From Planctomycetota bacterium (GTDB taxonomy: Bacteria; Planctomycetota; Phycisphaerae; Sedimentisphaerales; Anaerobacaceae): DNA of 35,471 bases. Location of the stretch: contig DUZJ01000033.1 in assembly GCA_013349615.1 (NCBI GenBank), positions 1 to 35,471 of the forward strand, written 5' to 3'. Shown one piece after another: positions 7,052 through 15,799 of the stretch. The notes beneath the pieces are model-generated. The model ran no database searches, was not told the origin of the DNA, and worked only from the letters and a program-made list of their open reading frames with translations. The translations under genes and the position numbers were made by a program. Numbering within the stretch: position 1 is the first letter of the stretch; each line of letters opens with the position of its first letter.

Positions 7052-8995
7052 GTGAATATGGCCCATGAACATTTACATCTTAAAGAAGACGTTACCGCTG
7101 AGTACACTCACGGCAGGCAGATTCGCGTAAGTTTGGCTCTGTTAGGGACATTGGCCGGCGGAATGCTGCTCATCAGCAGCGGCATAGCCAGGTCGAGCCA
7201 CCTCTATGGCAGCGGCAGTTTTCAGGCAGAGTTCCTTGCTATGGTTGCCGCAATACTGCTCGGCGGCCCAATCGTCGTGCATGCGATTAAGAGTCTTATA
7301 GAAAAACAGATGCATATGGATGAGCTGGTGGCTTTGGCGGTAATCGCCGCCTTTGTAACCGGAAACTATGTTACCGCAGGCATCGTTGCATTCTTTATGC
7401 TCGTCAGTGAGCTTATTGAAACACGAACTGCCCTCGGCGCTCGCACATCAATTGAATCGCTGATTAAGCTGACGCCTACAAAGGCAAATCTGCTCGACAG
7501 CGAAGCCGGCGAAAAAGAGGTGGACGTCAGCAGCTTGAAGCCCGGCGATTGTATTCGAACACGCCCCGGTGACAACATACCAGCCGACGGCGAAGTTGTA
7601 AAAGGACTTAGCTCCGTCAACGAAGCCACGATTACGGGCGAATCTTTGCCCGTCGATAAAGTGCCGGGAATGCAGGTCTTCGCCGGCACAAGCAACCTTA
7701 CCGGGGTGCTGGATATCACCGTAACAAAAGCCGGAAAAGATACAACTCTCGGCAAAGTCCAGTCCTTGATTATACAGGCTGAACAGACAAAGATACCGAT
7801 TATGCGGATAATCGACCGTTATGTTAAGTGGTACACGCCGACGATTTTGATGATTGCCGCGATAGTCTTGTTTCTTACCGCCGATATCGACAGGGCGATT
7901 ACGATACTTGTTGTTTCGTGTCCCTGCGCCTTGATTCTGGCAACACCCACGGCAATGGTCGCGGCAATTTCAGCCTCTGCCCGCCTCGGCATCCTGATAA
8001 AAAATGTAGCTGACCTTGAGATTGCTGGCAAGATGACGGCAATGGTGTTTGACAAGACGGGGACGGTAACGACGGGTCGGCTGTATGTGACCAAACTGAC
8101 TCCCGCAGAAGATATTGAACCGGCCGAGTTGTTGGCCGTCACTGCTTCCGCTGAGCAGATGAGCAAACACCCCGCCGCAAGGGCCCTGCAGGAGGTTGCC
8201 AAAGAGGCAAATCTGTCTTTACCTGGCGTCGATGATTTTAGAGAAACACCCGGAAAAGGCGTAACTGCCCGCGTCGATTCTGCAAAAATTATGGTCGGAA
8301 GAGAGTCCTTCTTAAAGGAAAACAATGTAGATATAAGCAACGTTTCCGACCCCACACTCACAGAGGTGCAGGGATTTAGCACCCTTTACGTGGCAAGGGA
8401 TTCTAAGTGCATCGGCTGGATCGGGTTACAGGACAAAACCAGACCCGAAGCCCAACAAGCCGTCCAGGAGCTGCTCGATATCGGCATAAAAAGAATAACT
8501 ATGCTCACCGGCGACAGGGAAGAAGTCGCCAACCGTGTCGCAGCCGAGTTGGCTTGTACCGATTTTAAGGCGGAATGTCTGCCCCAGGACAAGCTCTCGA
8601 TTGTCGAGCAAATTAAAAAAGATGGGCACACCGTCGTCGTTGTTGGAGATGGTATAAACGATGCGCCTGCATTGGCAGCCGGAGACCTTGGAATTGCTAT
8701 GGGTGCCGCCGGCAGCGATGTAGCAATAAATTCCGCCTCGATTGCACTGATGAGCGATGACTTAACGCGACTTCCCTTCCTCGTGCGACTTTCACGAAAA
8801 ACAAGAGGAGTTATTAATCAAAATCTCGGCTTTGGAATAATGTTTATTATTCTTGGTGATGCAGCGGCATCAGCAGGTTGGCTGCCGACGGTTTACGCCG
8901 CCGTTCTGCATTTTACCGGCTCATTGATTGTTGTTTTTAACAGCGCTCGGCTTGTCCGCTATGGCGAGGAGCTCGGACACGAACCACATGCGTGA
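7052..8995 (+). CDS. heavy-metal translocating P1B-type ATPase without HMA domain
   Basis: Metal-exporting P-type ATPase of 647 residues counted from GTG 7052 (ATG 7058 is equally possible). Motifs seen: TGES (T195-S198, actuator domain), CPC in transmembrane segment 6 (C290-C292), the phosphorylation loop DKTGT (D334), the HP dipeptide of P1B enzymes (H373-P374) and GDGINDAP (G532 on). There is no CxxC heavy-metal-associated domain; instead the N-terminus reads AHEHLHLKE, a short His-rich tail, and the protein ends GHEPHA. The last membrane helix reads AVLHFTGSLIVVFNSARL. His stands where Zn/Cd pumps of the ZntA type have Asp, and the Cu-pump signatures NxxYN and MxxSS are absent. Substrate is therefore uncertain (Zn, Cd, Co or other). 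It follows the SPFH trio and precedes the ABC exporter genes. Confidence 0.93.
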   Translation: MNMAHEHLHLKEDVTAEYTHGRQIRVSLALLGTLAGGMLLISSGIARSSHLYGSGSFQAEFLAMVAAILLGGPIVVHAIKSLIEKQMHMDELVALAVIAAFVTGNYVTAGIVAFFMLVSELIETRTALGARTSIESLIKLTPTKANLLDSEAGEKEVDVSSLKPGDCIRTRPGDNIPADGEVVKGLSSVNEATITGESLPVDKVPGMQVFAGTSNLTGVLDITVTKAGKDTTLGKVQSLIIQAEQTKIPIMRIIDRYVKWYTPTILMIAAIVLFLTADIDRAITILVVSCPCALILATPTAMVAAISASARLGILIKNVADLEIAGKMTAMVFDKTGTVTTGRLYVTKLTPAEDIEPAELLAVTASAEQMSKHPAARALQEVAKEANLSLPGVDDFRETPGKGVTARVDSAKIMVGRESFLKENNVDISNVSDPTLTEVQGFSTLYVARDSKCIGWIGLQDKTRPEAQQAVQELLDIGIKRITMLTGDREEVANRVAAELACTDFKAECLPQDKLSIVEQIKKDGHTVVVVGDGINDAPALAAGDLGIAMGAAGSDVAINSASIALMSDDLTRLPFLVRLSRKTRGVINQNLGFGIMFIILGDAAASAGWLPTVYAAVLHFTGSLIVVFNSARLVRYGEELGHEPHA

Positions 8996-9024
8996 ATCAT
9001 GAAGTGTGAAGCGAAAGGAATACC

Positions 9025-9052
9025 AGATACGCTTTACGAGATGCAAGATACG
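9025..9052. repeat. degenerate heptamer repeat upstream of the ABC ATPase
   Basis: Four period-7 units: agatacg, ctttacg, agatgca, agatacg. They fill the spacer just before the ATG at 9058, where no Shine-Dalgarno is visible. It belongs to the same class as the repeats at 1471, 11686, 13501 and 24793. Confidence 0.65.
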
Positions 9053-9057
9053 AAACT

Positions 9058-10293
9058 ATGGAACATGCTGTTGAAACTTTTTCTTTGACGAAGATTTTTT
9101 CCGATTGGTGGGGTCGGAACAAGGTGTACGCCGTCGACGACCTGAATCTGCAGGTTCGCGGAAATGAAATTTTTGGACTTTTAGGTCCCAACGGCTCAGG
9201 GAAAACAACCACTATCAAATTGCTGCTTGGCTTGCTTTATCCGTCAAAAGGAAAGGCTGTTGTACTTGGCGGGGACGGCGCCGACCCAAAAATCAGCGCC
9301 CGTATCGGTTTTTTACCTGAAGAGTCCTATCTCTACAGATATTTGAATGCCCGCGAAACCCTGGACTTCTACGGCAGGTTATTCGGCCTGCCCGCAAATG
9401 TGCGGACAATGCGTATCGAAGCCCTGCTTGATATGGTAGGCCTAAAGGCCGTTGCAAACAGGCCCGTCGGGACCTTTTCAAAAGGTATGGCTCGAAGAAT
9501 CGGCCTGGCACAGGCCCTGATAAACGACCCCGACCTGCTTATATTGGATGAACCGACAACAGGACTTGACCCTATCGGGACAAGGCAGATAAAGGACTTA
9601 ATCCTGGAGCTTGCAAAACGCGGAAAGACAATTCTGCTTTGTAGTCATTTGCTCGCCGATGTCGAAGATGTATGCGATAGAATTGCAATCCTCTACGGCG
9701 GCAAAATCCATGCCGAAGGTCAGGTTAGAGACCTTTTACTCCAGACAAATAAGAAACAAATTACTACCGGAGCCATAAGCGATACCACTATCGAGAGGAT
9801 AAAGCGACTAATTAAAGACGAACACGCGGATTGCGTTGTAACGTCCCCGATGGACAAGCTCGAAACATTTTTTATCAAGGCTGTTGCAGACGCCCAGCAG
9901 CAGGCCCGGCCCACAAGCGGGGCGGTCAGTACCACGGAAATCAGCGCTTTTCTTGCCGCCGAGGCCTCCCAGAAAAATATACTCGATAAACTTGTTTCGG
10001 CTTCCGTATCCAGGGAGACCCCATCAGAACCCACGGCAACAGAGCAGGTCGTCGGCGTTGACACTTCTGAACCTGAATCTGATGAGCAGCTATTGCGTAA
10101 GCTAACCAAACCTGCTGAACCGGCCAGGCCCGGGCCTGTTCCTCCCAATAGAAAAATAACAACAGAACCGGTCAAGCCCAAAGCTCACGAGCAGGACGAA
10201 GACAAAAAAAGCATTTTAGACCAGCTCATCCGGCAAATGCCGGACTCAACATCCCCAAAAGACAATACTGAGCAAACTGATAAAAACCAGTAA
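9058..10293 (+). CDS. ABC transporter ATP-binding protein with long C-terminal extension
   Basis: Cytoplasmic ATPase of an ABC-2 type exporter, 411 residues. Walker A is GPNGSGKT (residues 43-50). The signature is TFSKGM (F140-M144), a variant of LSGGQ common in this ABC-2 subfamily. Walker B is LLILDEPTTGLD (D164, E165) and the H-loop is CSHLLADVEDV (H197). The nucleotide-binding domain ends by about residue 230, so nearly 180 residues form a C-terminal extension. This is rich in Pro, Glu, Thr and Lys in its second half, contains two similar IL(D/E)xL segments (KNILDKLVSAS; KSILDQLIRQM), and is probably disordered or a partner-binding tail. The permease gene follows after 10 bases, so the two form an operon. 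Substrate unknown. Confidence 0.93.
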   Translation: MEHAVETFSLTKIFSDWWGRNKVYAVDDLNLQVRGNEIFGLLGPNGSGKTTTIKLLLGLLYPSKGKAVVLGGDGADPKISARIGFLPEESYLYRYLNARETLDFYGRLFGLPANVRTMRIEALLDMVGLKAVANRPVGTFSKGMARRIGLAQALINDPDLLILDEPTTGLDPIGTRQIKDLILELAKRGKTILLCSHLLADVEDVCDRIAILYGGKIHAEGQVRDLLLQTNKKQITTGAISDTTIERIKRLIKDEHADCVVTSPMDKLETFFIKAVADAQQQARPTSGAVSTTEISAFLAAEASQKNILDKLVSASVSRETPSEPTATEQVVGVDTSEPESDEQLLRKLTKPAEPARPGPVPPNRKITTEPVKPKAHEQDEDKKSILDQLIRQMPDSTSPKDNTEQTDKNQ

Positions 10294-10303
10294 GGAGACT
10301 CTG

Positions 10304-11650
10304 GTGATGCATAGTATCTGGGCTGTCGCCGCCAACACTATAAAGCAGGCCCTGCGGATGAAAATTGCCGCTGTTTTTATAGTTCTGCTTATTGTCCTGC
10401 TGCCGGTTATGGGTGTTTCGATGACAGGCGACGGGACCCTGAAAGGCAGGCTTCAGACCTTCGTAAGCTACAGCCTTTCGCTCACTAATCTTTTGCTCTG
10501 TCTGCTCACGATAATAGTCTCAATCTATACGTTAACAAACGACATAAAGCAAAAACAGATATACACGGTTATTACCAAGCCAATTCGCCGTTTTCAGCTT
10601 CTTCTCGGCAAATTGCTCGGCGTAGTATTATTAAATATAGCTCTGCTCGTCCTCTTTTCGGCTATAATATACACCATTACTGTTTACACACCGAAATTTT
10701 ACGGTGCCAGTGAAGCTGACCTTGACAGCATGAACAATGAGTTTTTCACCGCCCGCGCCGCCTTAACACCGCCTGAAGTAGACGTTACTGCCGAGGTGCT
10801 TGATACCTACGAGAAGCTTAAAAAAACAGGCCAACTGCCGCCGGAGGCCGGTGAGAATGAGATTAAGGCGGAGCTTACCAGACGTAAGCAGCTTTGGAAA
10901 CGAGCCGCTGTGGTCGGTCAATGGCTGGTTTGGGAGTTTAATAATGTTAGAGTTCTCGACCCGAACGAGAGTTTGTTTATAAGGTACAAATATGAGGTCT
11001 CTATAAATCCGCCCGATATGCAGGTCTACAGCCGGTGGGACGTTGGCGATAATCGACAGTATCCGCCCGCCTACGAATCTTTTCTGCGTAAGGACCCCAT
11101 TCGTACTTTTCGCGAGCTGGAGGTTCCGGCATATTTAATCGCTGACGACGGCTATCTGGCCATCAGATTTCTCAACGTCCCCCTGAACAGGACAACGGTG
11201 ATTTTCCCACCTGACGGCCTGGAAGTGCTTTACAAAGCAGATACCTTCACAGCCAATTTCGTAAGGGTTGTTCTGTTAATTTTATTTCGTTTGGTATTCC
11301 TTGCGTCTTTAGGTACATTAGCCGCGACTTTCCTGTCCTTCCCTGTGGCCATATTGTTCTCTCTTTGCATCTTCTTTACAGCAACTATCAGCGGTTTCTG
11401 CTTGGAGTCCTTTGACTATCTTGGCGAAAAATTGACCTGGGTCTATTATTACACTGTTAGGCCGCTCATTTTGCTCCTGCCCCAGTTTGATAAATTTAAT
11501 CCTGCACAATTCCTGGTCCCTGCAAGGATAGTCCCCTGGTCTTTATTGGCCAAAGTCGCCGGCCTTATGATTTGTATCAAAGCGTTTTTGTTGTTGCTGC
11601 TTGCACTGCTGATTTTTAAGTTCAGAGAAATTGCAAAAATTATAATCTAA
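10304..11650 (+). CDS. ABC-2 type transporter permease with large soluble loop
   Basis: Membrane partner of the ATPase just upstream, 448 residues from GTG 10304 (ATG 10307 is in frame next to it; AAGGAG at 10292-10297 serves either). Hydrophobic segments lie near residues 20-42, 57-82 and 96-122, followed by a roughly 190-residue hydrophilic domain (about 125-310), and then four C-terminal hydrophobic segments (NFVRVVLLILFRLVFLASLG; FPVAILFSLCIFFTATI; and others). Between membrane segments 2 and 3 the sequence TNDIKQKQIYTVITKPIRRFQLLLGK matches the coupling segment of ABC-2 permeases. The large extracytoplasmic loop suggests it handles a macromolecule or lipid-linked substrate. This is inference only. 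Confidence 0.88.
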   Translation: MMHSIWAVAANTIKQALRMKIAAVFIVLLIVLLPVMGVSMTGDGTLKGRLQTFVSYSLSLTNLLLCLLTIIVSIYTLTNDIKQKQIYTVITKPIRRFQLLLGKLLGVVLLNIALLVLFSAIIYTITVYTPKFYGASEADLDSMNNEFFTARAALTPPEVDVTAEVLDTYEKLKKTGQLPPEAGENEIKAELTRRKQLWKRAAVVGQWLVWEFNNVRVLDPNESLFIRYKYEVSINPPDMQVYSRWDVGDNRQYPPAYESFLRKDPIRTFRELEVPAYLIADDGYLAIRFLNVPLNRTTVIFPPDGLEVLYKADTFTANFVRVVLLILFRLVFLASLGTLAATFLSFPVAILFSLCIFFTATISGFCLESFDYLGEKLTWVYYYTVRPLILLLPQFDKFNPAQFLVPARIVPWSLLAKVAGLMICIKAFLLLLLALLIFKFREIAKIII

Positions 11651-11663
11651 AGATAGTCACGGC

Positions 11664-13493
11664 TTGATGCTCGTAGAAGAAAAGAATCGAGCATCGAGAA
11701 TCGAGCATCGAGAAATGCGATTTCGCGACATAGCAATTTGGTTTGTTTGTATTGTTCTTGCGGCTGCTTTGCTTATTACCGCTGGTATGCAGCTTGACTT
11801 CATAAACTCGTCGCGCCAGGATATGGCTCTGATAATCGATAAACCCGAAAATATTCCTCCTTCACTGGCATTCGCAACCGTTGCCACGGGTGCCTTTCGC
11901 GGCCTGTTAGTCGATGCCTTGTGGATACGCGCCGACAGGCTGAAAGAGCAGGGGCAATTCTTCGATGCAAAACAATTAGCTGAATGGATAACCATCCTGC
12001 AGCCTCGTTTTGCATCAGTTTGGGAGTTCCAGGCATGGAATATGGCTTACAATATCTCTGTTACAATACCTGAAACCAGGCCGGACCAAAGATGGCAGTG
12101 GGTCAAAAACGGCTATGAGCTGCTTCGTGACAAAGGTCTCAAAAACAATCCAAAAAGCATTTTGCTTTATCGCGAGCTTGCCAGGATATTCCAGCACAAA
12201 ATAGGCGGCACCACGGACGATGCGCACAGATATTACAAGCTCCAGCTCGCTGCGGCAATGGAACCACTAATCGGCCCCGCGGAAACCCTCTACTACGAAG
12301 CTCTTGCCGAAGCGCCGACCGATTGGCGGGAAATGATAAAAGATGCAAATGTGCTGCCGTTAATTACGGCCCTCAAATCTGCGGACAACGCCTTTGCCGA
12401 TGAAGATAAGTTTGTCAGCAACTATTTATCCTTGAGGCAAAACCCCGACAGGTTCAATCCAGCCGCCTTCCGGACAATAGATAATTTTAGAGGCAGCAAA
12501 GGGCTCCAAAGGTTTGATATTTTCGCAAAGGCGCGGGCGTTGCGTAATACCTGGAAACTCGAACCTGTCTTAATGAACGAGTTGAATCAAATCTACGGTC
12601 CCGTTGCCGACTGGGATGACCCTAACAGTCATCTGCCTCTTGATTGGCGACACCCCGATAGTCATGCAATTTACTGGGCAGCCCGCGGTCTGGCAAAAGG
12701 CGGTAAAGGAGATTATTCCGTGGAAGAGACTAACACGGACCGCATCGTATTCCATAGTTTGCAGAACCTCTTCCGCTCTGGAAAAATATTCATCTATGAT
12801 GTGCCGCTGCCACCCAGTACCGAAAATGCACAGCAAACTACGAGCAGCGAGCCGCCGGCAATGACCCGCGAGATATTTCTACGACCCGATTTGAGAATGT
12901 TTGAACCTTACAACCAGGCGATACTGGCAATCCTCGCAAAATATAAGGAGCTAAAAGACCGCACCTACGTCTCCATTCAGAACAGCCACCGAAATATGCT
13001 GAAAAACGCCGTATTTTCATTCTATCAGGCAGGCCATGTCCAACAGGCACAAAAAATCTACGACCGTCTAAGAAAGCAATATCGGCTGAAAGAATTTCAA
13101 GTACCGCTTGTTGTTTATGTGAAAAACAGACTTGACGAAGAGCTCGAAACTCTCGGAATATTTAATGCAAGAGAAATTATTCAAATGCTTTTGAGGGAAG
13201 CTTACTTCAGATATGCGGTCCATGATGACAACGAGGCAGCGGGGCGAGAAAAAATGGCGGAAGAAGTTTATAAGCATTATATGGACAAATTCGGCGATTT
13301 GCCCAGGATTGACCTGCCTGGGATGCCGCTCCTAAGATACCTGGCCCTTCAGGACTTCCTGGCCGACTGGCAGTACCCGCCTAACTTGAGACGCAACCTG
13401 CTGGGACGTATAAAAATTGAAAGGCCCGAACTCTTCGATAAATTGATACGGCAGGAAGCAAAACTACTCAAACAATCACAACAACCGCAATGA
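11664..13493 (+). CDS. membrane-anchored protein of unknown function, possibly with TPR-like helices
   Basis: 609 residues at most. I do not recognise a named family. One N-terminal membrane segment (IAIWFVCIVLAAALLITAGM) anchors a long, mostly helical extracytoplasmic domain. Helical-repeat flavour is seen in RGLLVDALWIRADRLKEQGQFFDAKQLAEWITILQPRFASVWEFQAWNMAYN and further on (YELLRDKGLKNNPKSILLYRELARIF; FYQAGHVQQAQKIYDRLRKQY), which suggests TPR-like repeats. Start choice is uncertain: TTG 11664, ATG 11667, or ATG 11715 right before the membrane segment. The stretch between is largely a heptamer repeat, so 11715 may be the ancestral start. It follows the ABC permease after 13 bases and overlaps uvrD by ATGA, so it is probably part of the exporter operon, perhaps an accessory subunit. 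Confidence 0.7.
   Translation: MMLVEEKNRASRIEHREMRFRDIAIWFVCIVLAAALLITAGMQLDFINSSRQDMALIIDKPENIPPSLAFATVATGAFRGLLVDALWIRADRLKEQGQFFDAKQLAEWITILQPRFASVWEFQAWNMAYNISVTIPETRPDQRWQWVKNGYELLRDKGLKNNPKSILLYRELARIFQHKIGGTTDDAHRYYKLQLAAAMEPLIGPAETLYYEALAEAPTDWREMIKDANVLPLITALKSADNAFADEDKFVSNYLSLRQNPDRFNPAAFRTIDNFRGSKGLQRFDIFAKARALRNTWKLEPVLMNELNQIYGPVADWDDPNSHLPLDWRHPDSHAIYWAARGLAKGGKGDYSVEETNTDRIVFHSLQNLFRSGKIFIYDVPLPPSTENAQQTTSSEPPAMTREIFLRPDLRMFEPYNQAILAILAKYKELKDRTYVSIQNSHRNMLKNAVFSFYQAGHVQQAQKIYDRLRKQYRLKEFQVPLVVYVKNRLDEELETLGIFNAREIIQMLLREAYFRYAVHDDNEAAGREKMAEEVYKHYMDKFGDLPRIDLPGMPLLRYLALQDFLADWQYPPNLRRNLLGRIKIERPELFDKLIRQEAKLLKQSQQPQ
11686..11713. repeat. heptamer tandem repeat read into the N-terminus of the 609-residue protein
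   Basis: Four near-perfect period-7 units: atcgagc, atcgaga, atcgagc, atcgaga. They are translated as part of RASRIEHRE if the upstream start is used. The unit is not a multiple of three, so each copy is read in a different frame. Confidence 0.8.
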
Positions 13494-15646
13494 CGCATAC
13501 AACACGGAATACGAGATACGAGAGACTAACGCCTTCCCAGAGAAAAGCCGTTTTTCACATTGAGGGTCCCTTGCTCGTCATCGCCGGCCCCGGCAGCGGG
13601 AAAACCGCCGTTATCACATATCGAATTGCAGCGCTGATTGATTCGGGAAAAGCGGCGTACAATATTTGCGCAATCACTTTTACCAACAAGGCTGCCGACG
13701 AAATGCGCCAAAGGGCGATTGCTCTGGGCATTCCTCCCGGCCCACATATCAGCACATTCCACTCTCTGTGCGTCAGAATCCTCCGCCGGTATGCAGACAA
13801 TGCCGCCATAAAACCCAACTTTAGTATCTATAACGATTCCGACCAGGCAAGATGTATCAAGCAGGCCGTCAAAGATTGTGAGCTTGATACAACAAATTTT
13901 CCACCTGCCAGAATGCTTGATGCAATTTCTTCCCGCCTAAAAAATAACCTGGTAGATGTTGACACCTTCAAAGCACAGGCCGACGATTTTTTTACTAAAT
14001 CATTGGCAAAAATATACGCTCGCTACCAGGACATCCTGACTGAGCACAACGCCCTGGATTTCGATGACTTGCTGGCCAAAACCGCCTTCCTGCTTCGGGA
14101 CTGTCCCGATGTCTGTTCCGAGCTTTCAAATCGTTTCAAGTTTCTGCTCATCGACGAGTATCAGGACACCAACCACGCCCAGTATAAAATTGCCAGGGCC
14201 CTTGCCTCTGAGCACAGCAATATTTGCGCGACCGGCGACCCCGACCAGTCTATTTACCGCTGGCGCGGCGCCGACATCCGCAACATATTGGCCTTTGAAA
14301 AGGATTGGCCGGATGCCACCGTTGTCAAACTCGAGGAAAATTTCCGAAGCACGCCCAATATTCTTGAGCGGGCTGATAATTTGATTTCACTCAACAAAAG
14401 TCGAAAGGAAAAAACGCTTGTCCCCACAAAACCGCCCGGCAAAGATATTGCCGTCACTGTTTTCGAGGACGAAAATGAGGAAGCCGAAGGTCTCGCACAT
14501 CAAGTCAAGGAGATGACCGACCAGGGCACTTCTCTAAATGATATAGCAATATTCTATCGTGTTAATGCTCAGAGCCGAGTGCTTGAAGAGGCATTTTTCA
14601 AAAATAAAATACCCTACCAGATTGTTCGTGGCGTTGAGTTCTATAACAGGAAAGAAATCCGCGACCTGCTTGCATATTTGAAAATCCTCGTCAATCCTGA
14701 TGATGCAATAGCACTATTGCGCATAATCAACACACCTGCCCGCGGCATAGGAAAAACCACAATTGAAAGAGTCCGCGCCTATGCCAACCAAAATAATACT
14801 TCCTTTTTTGAGGCACTAAAGAATGCAGAGCATATTGATTCTCTGGCCAAAGCTGCACAAGCCAAGCTCGCCGTCTTTGTAAATATGATAGAGAACTTTA
14901 AAAAAGACGTTGCCGGCAAAGTCGCGCCCCTGGCCCAGCGTGTCTTTGTTGAATCCGGATTGGAGCAATCCCTCCATGCCGCCGGCGACGAAGGCGAAAC
15001 TGCTCTCGAAAACGTCAACGAGCTGTTCAGTGCCGCCTCTCAATATGACCATCTCACAGAGCAGCCGTCGCTTCTCGATTATCTTCAGCAAATAGCACTC
15101 TTCAGTGATGCCGATGCCTATGATGCCTCTGCCGGCCGTATTGCGCTGATGACCTTACACGCCGCAAAGGGTCTTGAGTTTGAAAACGTATTTATTGTCG
15201 GCCTCGAACAGGGCTTATTGCCGCACGAAAGAAGCAACACTGATGAAGACCGGCAGGAGCTTGAAGAGGAACGGCGGCTCTTTTTTGTTGGCATAACCCG
15301 AGCCAAAATGGGCTTGCACATAAGTTGTGCCCGATATCGAACACTACGAGGCCAGCAGCTAAGAACAATACCCTCTCAGTTTCTTTACGAACTCGGCCCC
15401 GGCTTCACGGACCAAACCGGCGAAAATCAACATTTTGATAGAGATAGCGAAATAGCCCAAATTTCTTCATTCTCAATTCTAAATTCTAAATTCAAAAAGG
15501 GCCAGCTCGTGCGCCACAAGACTTTCGGCCTTGGCACCGTCAAAAACTTCGTTGATATGGGTGAAAACAGCATCGTCGAGGTCGAATTTAACTCTGGACG
15601 CACAAAAACACTTATGCTAAAATACGCCCACCTTTCAAAGGTATAA
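13490..15646 (+). CDS. uvrD: UvrD/PcrA-type superfamily 1 DNA helicase
   Basis: ATP-dependent 3'-5' DNA helicase for repair and replication, 718 residues, normal for the family. Motif I is AGPGSGKT (residues 33-39), Ia is FTNKAADEM, II is DEYQD (D222-D226), III is TGDPDQSIYRWRGAD, IV is LEENFRS, V is LMTLHAAKGLEFENVFIVG and VI is EERRLFFVGITRA. The C-terminus ends in a Tudor-like segment (KKGQLVRHKTFGLGTV...VEVEFNSGRTKTLMLKYAHLSKV) as in PcrA. Two heptamer repeats are embedded in it: one near the start (HTTRNTRYER, 13501-13528) and one in the linker before the Tudor segment (FSILNSKFK, 15469-15496). It starts inside the stop codon of the preceding gene, yet a DNA repair role with that neighbour is not obvious. 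The symbol covers UvrD or PcrA. Confidence 0.96.
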   Translation: MTHTTRNTRYERLTPSQRKAVFHIEGPLLVIAGPGSGKTAVITYRIAALIDSGKAAYNICAITFTNKAADEMRQRAIALGIPPGPHISTFHSLCVRILRRYADNAAIKPNFSIYNDSDQARCIKQAVKDCELDTTNFPPARMLDAISSRLKNNLVDVDTFKAQADDFFTKSLAKIYARYQDILTEHNALDFDDLLAKTAFLLRDCPDVCSELSNRFKFLLIDEYQDTNHAQYKIARALASEHSNICATGDPDQSIYRWRGADIRNILAFEKDWPDATVVKLEENFRSTPNILERADNLISLNKSRKEKTLVPTKPPGKDIAVTVFEDENEEAEGLAHQVKEMTDQGTSLNDIAIFYRVNAQSRVLEEAFFKNKIPYQIVRGVEFYNRKEIRDLLAYLKILVNPDDAIALLRIINTPARGIGKTTIERVRAYANQNNTSFFEALKNAEHIDSLAKAAQAKLAVFVNMIENFKKDVAGKVAPLAQRVFVESGLEQSLHAAGDEGETALENVNELFSAASQYDHLTEQPSLLDYLQQIALFSDADAYDASAGRIALMTLHAAKGLEFENVFIVGLEQGLLPHERSNTDEDRQELEEERRLFFVGITRAKMGLHISCARYRTLRGQQLRTIPSQFLYELGPGFTDQTGENQHFDRDSEIAQISSFSILNSKFKKGQLVRHKTFGLGTVKNFVDMGENSIVEVEFNSGRTKTLMLKYAHLSKV
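13501..13528. repeat. heptamer repeat inside the start of the uvrD-like gene
   Basis: Period-7 units aacacgg, aatacga, gatacga, gagacta lie within the first codons and encode part of TTRNTRYERL. They precede the conserved LTPSQRKAV helix, so the extra residues are probably tolerated outside the fold. Confidence 0.6.
15469..15496. repeat. in-frame heptamer repeat in the uvrD linker
   Basis: Four units attctca, attctaa, attctaa, attcaaa, encoding SILNSKFK between the helicase core and the Tudor-like C-terminal segment. It has the same period as the intergenic repeats but a different, A/T-rich unit. Confidence 0.75.
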
Positions 15647-15657
15647 TGTCCTTGAGT

Positions 15658-15758
15658 CAGGGCCTGATGTGGCACGGGCATCCCTTCGACTTCGCTCGGG
15701 ACAGGCCTGCCCGTGATTGACTCACGGCTTGGAAGGCCGTGCCACAATACAGGCCCTG
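15658..15758. repeat. long palindromic intergenic element
   Basis: Nested inverted repeats: cagggcctg at 15658-15666 pairs with caggccctg at 15750-15758, and tgtggcacgg at 15668-15677 pairs with ccgtgccaca at 15737-15746. The arm cacgggca (15674-15681) can alternatively pair with tgcccgtg. The central cccttcgacttcgctcggg resembles a short sequence that recurs between genes in many bacterial genomes. It lies between uvrD and the Tat-signal gene and could be a mobile palindromic element and/or a transcription terminator. Confidence 0.75.
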
Positions 15759-15799
15759 GAGACCTGACAAAAACTAAAAACCAGATGAAGGAGATTGCG

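Noticed and set aside
7016..7052. Another heptamer repeat before the P1B ATPase
   Set aside because: The ggtgaa-type units have a mixed 6/7 period and are too degenerate to count as a member.
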